This document shows, piece by piece, positions 6,261 to 12,448 of a stretch of DNA of 12,448 bases. Below the pieces are notes generated by a model. The model was given only the letters and a program-made list of their open reading frames with translations. It did no database searches and had not been told where the DNA came from. Each line of letters begins with the position of its first letter. Position 1 is the stretch's first letter. The position numbers and the translations under genes were made by a program. Source of the DNA: CAZXCQ01 sp964639275. Its GTDB lineage: Bacteria; Desulfobacterota; DSM-4660; Desulfatiglandales; Desulfatiglandaceae. The stretch is from NCBI GenBank assembly GCA_964639275.1, contig CAZXCQ010000190.1, forward strand, positions 1 through 12,448. Reading direction: 5' to 3'.

Positions 6261-6910
6261 TTCAGCTATTTCATATATTCAAAAACTTCGGTCCTAATGT
6301 CGCCCTGAGGGATATCAACATAAAGATTCTCAAAGGAGAATTTGTCTTTGTTGCTGGCAAGAGCGGGGCCGGAAAGACCACCCTGCTGAGACTGATCTTT
6401 GGCGCTGAAAAGCCCACCAGCGGTCAGATACTGATCAATTCGATCAACCTCAATCGCATCAGTCGTTCAAAACTTGATCTGTTGCGTCGAAAGATCGGCT
6501 TTGTTTTTCAGGATTTTAAGTTGTTGCCAAAGAAGACGGTCTTTGAGAATGTGGCACTGGCCCTGGAGGTAACAGGCGAAAGGGGTTCATTTGTCAAAAA
6601 AAAGACGCACCAGTCGCTGAGACTGGTAAATCTCGTCGAAAAAGAGAAGGCATATCCCCTTTCATTGTCGGGGGGTGAACAGCAAAGGGTGGCCATTGCC
6701 AGGGCGATTGTCAAAGATCCCCTGATCCTGCTTGCCGACGAACCAACGGGCAACCTTGATCCGGAACTCACGATAGATATCATTGCCCTCTTTAAAGACA
6801 TCCACCTCAAGGGCACAACCGTCGTTGTGGCCACCCACAGCCCTAAACTTTTCCAGGACTCAGGCCAAAGGGCAATTGTCTTAGAACGGGGAAAGATTGT
6901 CGGAGAGTGA
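6257..6910 (+). CDS. ftsE: Cell division ATP-binding protein FtsE
   Basis: FtsE is the ATPase of the FtsEX complex, an ABC-type machine at the division site that transmits ATP-driven changes through FtsX to a periplasmic hydrolase activator. The 217-residue protein has all ABC motifs: Walker A GKSGAGKT (34-41), Q-loop FVFQDFKLLP (82-91), signature LSGGEQQR (137-144), Walker B ILLADE (157-162), D-loop GNLDP and H-loop His194. Its length and MIQLFH start are typical. The GTG at 6257 is the only possible start because an in-frame stop lies at 6242-6244. The stop overlaps the ftsX ATG by one base (TGATG), showing translational coupling. The neighbours ftsX, envC and ctpA confirm the assignment over other ABC ATPases. 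Confidence 0.96.
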   Translation: MIQLFHIFKNFGPNVALRDINIKILKGEFVFVAGKSGAGKTTLLRLIFGAEKPTSGQILINSINLNRISRSKLDLLRRKIGFVFQDFKLLPKKTVFENVALALEVTGERGSFVKKKTHQSLRLVNLVEKEKAYPLSLSGGEQQRVAIARAIVKDPLILLADEPTGNLDPELTIDIIALFKDIHLKGTTVVVATHSPKLFQDSGQRAIVLERGKIVGE

Positions 6911-7803
6911 TGAGATTAAGACTGTGGCCCTATTTTCTGAAACAGGCACTGATCAATATCATGGAGAATCGGCTTGTCCATGTCATCGGTCTGGGCACGA
7001 TGCTGGTCTCAGTATTGATCTTTGGCATGTTCCTGCTTCTCTTTATAAACCTTAGTACCTGGGTTCAGGGATGGGGGCAATCCCTGTCGATGTCGGTCTA
7101 TCTTGAAGATGGGATAAGCGAAGCCAAGAGAGACATGATCGCCTCCTGGATAGAAAGTCTGCCGACGGCCGAGATTAACCGCCTCATTACCAAGGAAAGC
7201 GCGCTGGAGGAATTGCGGCGGGTTCTGGGGGCCCAGGCACGACTCCTTGACGGCCTCTCAACCAATCCCCTTCCTGCCTCCCTTGAGGTGGTCTTTGAGA
7301 AGAGACAAACGCAGAGGATCGATCCTGAGAGGATAAAAAAAGAACTGGAAAAGATGGAAGGTGTGGAAGAGGTCCAGTACAGCGAGGACTGGCTAAAGCA
7401 GTTTCGGGGACTCATGAGTCTGATAAGGATAGCCGGACTTATCATCGGGGGGCTCCTGTGTATAGGTATCCTCTTTATCGTGACCAATACGATAAGGCTT
7501 GCCATCTATTCGCGGAAGGAAGAAATTGAAATCTTAAAGCTGGTCGGCGCCACCGATTGGTTTATCAAGATACCTTTTCTGTTGGAAGGGGCGATCCAGG
7601 GGGTATTGAGCGCACTCCTGGCCCTCTTTATCCTCTTTTCAGGATATCACCTGTTATTAGCAAAAAAGATCCATTTCACCGGTCTGGGCGTCTTTGATTT
7701 TGTCTTTTTGCCATGGGAATATGCCCTTCTAATTTTATTGGCAAGCGTCGCCCTCGGTCTAGTGGGAAGCCTCTTGGCAGTGAGACGTTTCTTCTATATA
7801 TAG
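6910..7803 (+). CDS. ftsX: Cell division protein FtsX (permease-like subunit)
   Basis: FtsX is the membrane partner of FtsE and docks the coiled-coil activator EnvC through its large periplasmic loop. The protein (297 residues from the ATG at 6910) shows one early transmembrane segment (about 23-47), a periplasmic domain (about 48-170) and three later segments (about 172-193, 222-247 and 270-291). The motif RKEEIEILKLVGAT (201-214) is the conserved cytoplasmic FtsX signature that follows the second segment. GGAG at 6902-6905 lies just upstream. A GTG at 6907 in the same frame is the alternative start. Its stop at 7801-7803 overlaps the envC ribosome site, so the three genes are one operon. 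Confidence 0.96.
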   Translation: MRLRLWPYFLKQALINIMENRLVHVIGLGTMLVSVLIFGMFLLLFINLSTWVQGWGQSLSMSVYLEDGISEAKRDMIASWIESLPTAEINRLITKESALEELRRVLGAQARLLDGLSTNPLPASLEVVFEKRQTQRIDPERIKKELEKMEGVEEVQYSEDWLKQFRGLMSLIRIAGLIIGGLLCIGILFIVTNTIRLAIYSRKEEIEILKLVGATDWFIKIPFLLEGAIQGVLSALLALFILFSGYHLLLAKKIHFTGLGVFDFVFLPWEYALLILLASVALGLVGSLLAVRRFFYI

Positions 7804-7809
7804 GAAGAA

Positions 7810-8970
7810 ATGGCCTTTTCATTATCAAAAATCTCTGTTTCTTCGGCCATCATGCTCTTATGCGTCATCGCAGCACACCCTGAGGGCCTTTCTGATCCAG
7901 GATCTCAAGAGAAACAGAAGCAAATAGAGAAGATCGAATCCCAGCTTTCAGGCCAGAGGGACAAACTCAGAGAGGTCTACTCCCAGGAAAAGGACCTGCT
8001 GGCAGCACTCGGTGTGCTGGAAAAGGATGTGGAGGAAAAAACACGCTCCATAGAGGAGCTAAAGAAAAAGATCCGCTTTGCGGATAATGAAATCATCGGG
8101 CTTCAGAAAAAATTGAAAGAGGCTCAAAGGGAATCAAAGGATGCCGAGGCCAGGTTGGCAAACAGGTTGCTTGCCCTGTACAAATACGCAAGGAAAGGAT
8201 ATATTAGGCTTATTATGGATGTCCGGGATATGGATCAATTCTGGCGGAGGATAAAATACCTCAAGGCCATTATCAGGGAAGATCGCAGAGAGTTGACGAG
8301 GCTGGCGGAAGCGGTCCGCACACGACAAGAAGAGGTTTCACAGACAAAGAAGGCTGTGCTGCACAAGAAAGACATGATAGACGAAGAAAAACGCCGATTA
8401 TCTTCTTTGAAGAAGGAGCTTGAAAAAGAGGCAATTCGCCTGATGAAAGTCCATAAGGAGAAGGAATTTTATGAGACCGCCGTGAGAGAACTCCAGCTTG
8501 CGGCCAAGGACCTGAGGCAGGCCCTCTCAAGTCTGGAAAAAAATGAGCGGCATAGCGCGCTCCCGGCCTCAAGCTTCGAGGCAGCCATGGGCAAGCTTCC
8601 CCTTCCCCTTGGAGGGGAGATAATCAGGGGTTCCGCATCCCTTGCCCCTTCAAGACACAATCGGCATGAGGGGATCTTTATCAGAGGGTCTTCAGACCCA
8701 AGTGTAAGGGCCGTTTTTCCAGGAAGGGTCGATTTCTCCGGAAAACTCACGGGCTACGGAGAAATCATCATAATAAACCACGGTTCGCGTTTTTTTACCA
8801 TATCGGCACTTCTCAGGCAAAGGGACAAGAAAGAGGGGGATAAGGTAACCGGCGGGGAGGTTATCGGTCTTGCAGGGGGCAACGGATCTCCAGGGGGAAG
8901 AATACTCTATTTTGAGATCAGAAGGGGAGGGAAAAACCTTGATCCCTTAAAGTGGTTAAAGGTTAGGTAG
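7810..8970 (+). CDS. envC: Murein hydrolase activator EnvC (coiled coil plus degenerate LytM domain)
   Basis: EnvC-type proteins are periplasmic, bind FtsX and switch on peptidoglycan amidases during cell separation. The 386-residue product has a hydrophobic N-terminal segment (about 7-23) that is a probable signal peptide. A long charged coiled coil follows (about 32-245) and then a C-terminal M23/LytM domain (about 284-386). Zinc ligands of active LytM enzymes are missing. The HxGxD motif reads HEGIF (286-290, Asp to Phe290), the YAHL region reads SALL (His to Leu), and HLHFE reads ILYFE (365-369, both His lost). This fits an activator and not a peptidase. The AGGAAG ribosome site (7802-7807) overlaps the ftsX stop, only 6 nt before the ATG. 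The assignment rests on domain order and on direct linkage to ftsEX. Confidence 0.93.
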   Translation: MAFSLSKISVSSAIMLLCVIAAHPEGLSDPGSQEKQKQIEKIESQLSGQRDKLREVYSQEKDLLAALGVLEKDVEEKTRSIEELKKKIRFADNEIIGLQKKLKEAQRESKDAEARLANRLLALYKYARKGYIRLIMDVRDMDQFWRRIKYLKAIIREDRRELTRLAEAVRTRQEEVSQTKKAVLHKKDMIDEEKRRLSSLKKELEKEAIRLMKVHKEKEFYETAVRELQLAAKDLRQALSSLEKNERHSALPASSFEAAMGKLPLPLGGEIIRGSASLAPSRHNRHEGIFIRGSSDPSVRAVFPGRVDFSGKLTGYGEIIIINHGSRFFTISALLRQRDKKEGDKVTGGEVIGLAGGNGSPGGRILYFEIRRGGKNLDPLKWLKVR

Positions 8971-9129
8971 ATCGTCTGGGGCCAAGCAATGAGGTATCCA
9001 GCCCAATTGATATCATGGCCTGCTTTGATTATCTTATTTCTACGGGGGGCTATCCGGATTGCTACCAAAGAACCTTACCGGTCCGGAGAAGCCATTGGGC
9101 CCTCTTTGATTTATTGATCGACCAAGGAT

Positions 9130-9170
9130 CTGATGAGGCGCAGGCCTTGACAATCGGCTGCGCTCATCAG
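9130..9170 (+). other. Strong 15-bp bulged stem-loop upstream of ctpA
   Basis: CTGATGAG (9130-9137), CGCAG (9139-9143) and CC (9145-9146) pair with GG (9156-9157), CTGCG (9158-9162) and CTCATCAG (9163-9170). Two single G bulges sit at 9138 and 9144, and the loop is TTGACAATC. There is no T-run after it, so it is not a standard terminator. It lies 59 nt before the ctpA start within a 258-base gap that otherwise shows only the ctpA ribosome site. It could be an mRNA leader structure, a processing site or a dispersed palindromic element. Confidence 0.6.
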
Positions 9171-9228
9171 GGGCCGGCATTGTTCCGGTGATGGTTGTTA
9201 AATGGGAAACTGATTTGAGGAGCAAAAA

Positions 9229-10563
9229 ATGGGAGTTTACAAAAAAAGGTTTGCAATGAGTGTTGTTTTGATCTCCATCTTTGTGGCCAGCGCGCTATTT
9301 CTTAACGGAAGCGGCCGTGAAGTCAAGGCAGATACCAAGGATGTATACAAAAACCTAGAGGTATTTACCGAGGTCCTGAGGCAGATAGAAAAGAACTATG
9401 TCGAGCCCCAGGATCCCCAGAAGCTCATTTACGGGGCCATCAAAGGGATGGTACAAAACCTTGACCCACACTCTTCTTTCCTGACAAAAGAGGAACACCA
9501 GGATCTGATGATGGAGACCAAGGGGAGTTTTTCAGGGATCGGTATCGAAATAACAGTCAAGGACAATGTCCTTACCGTGGTCTCCCCGATTGAAGGCACC
9601 CCGGCCTATAAAGCAGGAATCAAGGCCGGGGACAGGATAATCAAGGTGGAGGGCAAGTCCACAAAGGATATGACCCTGCTCGACGCGGTCAAAAAGATCA
9701 GAGGGCCCAAGGGCACCGAGGTCAAATTGACCATTGCGCGCAAAGGGGTCAAGGAGCCCTTGAATTTTTCCATCACCAGGGATGTTATCCCGCTTATAAG
9801 CGTGAGACATTACTTACTGACCCCAGAGATCGGATATGTCCGGATCTCCAATTTTCAAAGCAAGACCGCAGAGGATCTTTCAAAGGCCCTCGAAGAGCTG
9901 AATAAGGACGGGAAATTAAAGGGTCTGATTATCGATTTGAGAAATAATCCGGGCGGGCTCTTATCTCAGGCAATAGACGTGTCAGAGATCTTCCTGGACT
10001 CCGGCGTTATTGTCAGCACCAAGGGAAGGAACAGCTCCCAGAACATAATGGCCAAGGCCCATAAAAACAAAAAGCAAAGCGACTACCCGATCATCGTTTT
10101 GGTCAACGGGGGAAGTGCCAGTGCAGCGGAAATCGTGGCCGGGGCACTTCAGGATAACAAGAGGGCCATTATCCTGGGTACCCGGACATTCGGAAAGGGA
10201 TCTGTTCAGACGATCTTGCCTTTGTCAGATGGCTCAGGACTTCGCCTGACCACCTCTCTCTACTATACCCCAAGTGGGAAATCTATACAGCTCAGCGGTA
10301 TCAGCCCCGACATAGAGCTGGAATATGTCGCACCCCGCAAGAGTGACCAGAAGGATAGTCACCGTTTTATGAGGGAAGAGGATCTGGAGGGCCATATGCC
10401 CAACGCAAAGCAAAAAGAGGCTAAAGAGCCCTCTCAAGATACCCGGGAGACCGAAAAGGATATCGAAGCGAAGATGCTCGTTGAAAAGGATAACCAGGTG
10501 CGGCATGCCCTGGAGTTACTCCAGACCTGGGGCATTTTCTCAAAGATAAAGGGGGGGTCCTGA
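9229..10563 (+). CDS. ctpA: C-terminal processing peptidase (S41 family, CtpA/Prc-like)
   Basis: This is a periplasmic serine protease that trims or degrades envelope proteins from their C-termini. The 444-residue product starts with a membrane-anchor or signal segment (about 8-26). An N-terminal helical region contains the family stretch NYVEPQDPQKL and NLDPHSSFL, followed by a PDZ domain (about 95-172) and the S41 catalytic core. The catalytic Ser298 sits in GGSASAAE and Lys323 in FGKGSVQ, 25 residues apart as in known CTPs. DLRNNPGG (236-243) forms the conserved core. The last 75 residues are charged, rich in Lys and Glu, and close to the family's variable tail. GAGGAG (9217-9222) lies 6 nt before the ATG. 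Its place after ftsEX-envC suggests a role with cell-wall hydrolases, but the 258-nt gap allows separate transcription. Confidence 0.97.
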   Translation: MGVYKKRFAMSVVLISIFVASALFLNGSGREVKADTKDVYKNLEVFTEVLRQIEKNYVEPQDPQKLIYGAIKGMVQNLDPHSSFLTKEEHQDLMMETKGSFSGIGIEITVKDNVLTVVSPIEGTPAYKAGIKAGDRIIKVEGKSTKDMTLLDAVKKIRGPKGTEVKLTIARKGVKEPLNFSITRDVIPLISVRHYLLTPEIGYVRISNFQSKTAEDLSKALEELNKDGKLKGLIIDLRNNPGGLLSQAIDVSEIFLDSGVIVSTKGRNSSQNIMAKAHKNKKQSDYPIIVLVNGGSASAAEIVAGALQDNKRAIILGTRTFGKGSVQTILPLSDGSGLRLTTSLYYTPSGKSIQLSGISPDIELEYVAPRKSDQKDSHRFMREEDLEGHMPNAKQKEAKEPSQDTRETEKDIEAKMLVEKDNQVRHALELLQTWGIFSKIKGGS

Positions 10564-10699
10564 TCCCTCATCATACAAATGGACGATGAATGACAATCAA
10601 CAAACGGTCGTTTCTTCCAATCCAAATAGAAAGACCTGCTCCTGCGTCAGACGACACAAACACATGCGGTTTTTGGTTGAAATAAGATAGGGGGCTAAT

Positions 10700-11854
10700 T
10701 TGGAAGTTCCATTACTTGATCTGAAGGAACAATATAAGGATATCCAGGAAGAGGTCTTGTTGGCCGCAAAGGAGGTTTTTGATTCCCAGCGGTATATCCT
10801 TGGACCAAAGGTGGAAGAACTGGAACAGAGGATGGCCGATTATTGTCAATCCGGCTATGCCGTCGGCGTATCCTCGGGGACCGATGCCCTGCTGGTCTCC
10901 CTGATGACGGCGGAGGTTGGGCCCGGAGACCTTGTAATAACAACCCCATACACCTTTTTTGCCACTGTTGGCGTCATAGCGAGGGTGGGTGCCAGACCGC
11001 TGTTTGTCGATATAGATCAGAGAACGTACAATCTGGATCCCGACGCCCTCGATCGGGCTCTTTCTCGTATGGGTGCTGAAAAGAGGTCAAAGGTCAAGGC
11101 CATCATACCGGTTCACCTGTATGGCCAGTGTGCGGATATGAAACCTATCCTGACCTTGGCAGAGGCCAACGGCCTAATTGTCATTGAGGATGCGGCCCAG
11201 GCCATTGGGGCTGAGTATGACTTTGCCAATAGTGCCCCGGCCAGGAGGGCGGGATCCATGGGCCACTATGGATGTTTTTCCTTTTATCCGACAAAAAATC
11301 TGGGGGCCTTTGGTGAAGCGGGGATGGTGACCACCAATGACGAGGGGGTCTATAAAAAGCTGAAAACATTCCGTAATCACGGGGACGAGAAAAGATACAT
11401 CCACAGCTGCGTCGGGGGGAATTTCAGGCTCGATGCCCTCCAGGCTGCCATATTGATTGTGAAACTCAAATATCTGGATGCATGGACAAAAAAAAGAAGA
11501 GAAAATGCAAGCCTCTATTGCAAACTATTCGGGGAGCAAGGTCTGGAATGGATCTCGGTTCCGGAAGAGGTAGAAAAAAGACATGTTTACAATCAGTTCG
11601 TGATCAAAGTCATTGACAGGAGGGACGAACTCAAGAGATATCTGGCCGCAAAAGGGGTTGGTTGCGAAGTCTTTTATCCTCTACCGCTTCACATGCAGCA
11701 ATGTTTTAAACACCTCGGGTACAAGAGAGAAGATTTTCCTGTCTCTGTGGAAGCGGCCGAAAAGACCTTGGCGCTCCCGATTTACCCTGAACTGAGCCGG
11801 GAGAAAATCCATTATATTGTTGATATAATAAAGAAATTCACGGGAAAAAGGTAA
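10700..11854 (+). CDS. DegT/DnrJ/EryC1 family PLP-dependent sugar aminotransferase
   Basis: The product (384 residues) belongs to the fold-type I aminotransferases that convert keto-sugar nucleotides to amino sugars for surface polysaccharides. The start EVPLLDLKEQY is typical of the family. SSGTDALL (58-65) contacts the cofactor phosphate, Asp164 in IEDAAQAIGA holds the pyridine nitrogen, and Lys199 in SFYPTKNLGAFGEAG is the Schiff-base lysine. GGNFRLDALQAAIL (239-252) is the usual later block. The TTG at 10700 is the start, preceded by AGGGGG (10689-10694) with a 5-nt spacer. It is similar in style to WbpE-type enzymes, but the exact sugar cannot be told. No other polysaccharide gene is adjacent: ctpA lies 136 nt upstream and an rRNA operon downstream. 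The 136-nt gap shows no clear terminator or promoter. Confidence 0.93.
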   Translation: MEVPLLDLKEQYKDIQEEVLLAAKEVFDSQRYILGPKVEELEQRMADYCQSGYAVGVSSGTDALLVSLMTAEVGPGDLVITTPYTFFATVGVIARVGARPLFVDIDQRTYNLDPDALDRALSRMGAEKRSKVKAIIPVHLYGQCADMKPILTLAEANGLIVIEDAAQAIGAEYDFANSAPARRAGSMGHYGCFSFYPTKNLGAFGEAGMVTTNDEGVYKKLKTFRNHGDEKRYIHSCVGGNFRLDALQAAILIVKLKYLDAWTKKRRENASLYCKLFGEQGLEWISVPEEVEKRHVYNQFVIKVIDRRDELKRYLAAKGVGCEVFYPLPLHMQQCFKHLGYKREDFPVSVEAAEKTLALPIYPELSREKIHYIVDIIKKFTGKR

Positions 11855-11891
11855 GGGAACAAATATTTTTGTGAGAGACAAATAAAATAGC

Positions 11892-11920
11892 TTGACTTCT
11901 TATTCGGGTTTAGATAAAAA
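11892..11920 (+). promoter_or_regulatory. Candidate rRNA operon promoter P1
   Basis: TTGACT (11892-11897), 17 nt, then TAAAAA (11915-11920), with an A/T-rich stretch directly upstream (about 11878-11889) that could serve as an UP element. The -10 matches four of six positions. Confidence 0.45.
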
Positions 11921-11954
11921 GATATTCTTTCGCATTTCTGGGCAAACAAATATC

Positions 11955-11983
11955 TTGACAGGAACACCCGGATGCCTTAAGAT
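11955..11983 (+). promoter_or_regulatory. rRNA operon promoter P2 (sigma-70 type)
   Basis: A perfect TTGACA (11955-11960), exactly 17 nt, then TAAGAT (11978-11983, four of six). AT-rich bases precede the -35. Transcription would start near 11990, about 80 nt before the 16S 5' end. It is the best promoter in the window and is placed where an rrn promoter should be. Confidence 0.7.
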
Positions 11984-11996
11984 TTATGTTAGGGCT

Positions 11997-12008
11997 TGCT
12001 CTTTGAAA
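11997..12008 (+). promoter_or_regulatory. boxA-like rRNA antitermination site
   Basis: TGCTCTTTGAAA closely matches the boxA consensus TGCTCTTTAACA found in rRNA leaders, where NusB and NusE (S10) load the antitermination complex. Its position, just after the P2 start and about 60 nt before 16S, is right for this role. Confidence 0.65.
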
Positions 12009-12070
12009 ACTAAATAGTGACGCAGCGTAGGCCTCTGAGAAAGAAAATGGGTTTACGCCCTATTTGAGTT

Positions 12071-12448
<378 letters not shown>

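Noticed and set aside
8989..9117. A 42-codon ATG frame between envC and ctpA with a short hydrophobic stretch
   Set aside because: It has no good ribosome site, no recognisable family and ordinary spacer composition, so it is more likely chance.
9147..9152. TTGACA resembling a -35 box
   Set aside because: It is the loop of the 9130-9170 hairpin and no -10 sequence follows at 16-18 nt.
10603..10614. AAACGGTCGTTT palindrome after ctpA
   Set aside because: The stem is 4-5 bp with almost no loop and no T-tract, so it is not a credible terminator.
11860..11873. ACAAA-loop-TTTGT inverted repeat after the aminotransferase gene
   Set aside because: A 5-bp A/T-only stem is too weak for a terminator and expected in this AT-rich promoter region.

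Overview
The window looks like chromosomal DNA from a member of the Desulfobacterota (former Deltaproteobacteria). Three things suggest this. The partial 16S rRNA at the right end finishes with the GCAGCAGTGAGG form, common in that group, instead of GTGGGG. An ftsE-ftsX-envC-ctpA cluster is present in the order I know from such genomes. The glycosyltransferase/phosphatase set is of a type seen in sulfate reducers and relatives. I cannot assign a genus. I see no phage, plasmid, insertion sequence or CRISPR signal.

Layout. Positions 1-190 (minus strand) hold the first 63 codons of an HD-domain hydrolase, cut by the window edge. From 490 to 4250 (plus strand) there are three genes that read as a compatible-solute pathway: a GT81-like glucosyl-3-phosphoglycerate-synthase-type glycosyltransferase, a HAD phosphatase of the mannosyl-3-phosphoglycerate phosphatase type, and a second glycosyltransferase resembling GT78 mannosylglycerate synthase. 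The last two overlap by 8 nt. My working idea is a glucosylglycerate, mannosylglycerate or mannosylglucosylglycerate route. The first gene seems to start at a non-canonical ATT, and the phosphatase gene carries a run of ten C.

After a 459-nt stretch with a candidate promoter and a hairpin comes a lone TolC-family outer-membrane channel gene (4710-6026). Then follows a tight cell-division/peptidoglycan block: ftsE (6257-6910), ftsX (6910-7803), envC (7810-8970) and the C-terminal processing protease ctpA (9229-10563). FtsEX is the inner-membrane ABC complex that drives the coiled-coil activator EnvC, whose LytM domain here lacks the zinc ligands. CtpA-type proteases commonly act on envelope proteins, including hydrolases and their partners.

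A DegT/DnrJ/EryC1 sugar aminotransferase gene (10700-11854) stands alone before a ribosomal RNA operon. That operon is announced by two candidate sigma-70 promoters, a boxA-like antitermination site and the first ~378 nt of 16S rRNA (12071 to the edge).

Most of the window is ordinary core-genome content. The points most worth following are the ATT start, the three-gene solute locus, the poly-C tract, the altered HD motif at the left edge, and several unexplained intergenic hairpins and small ORFs.
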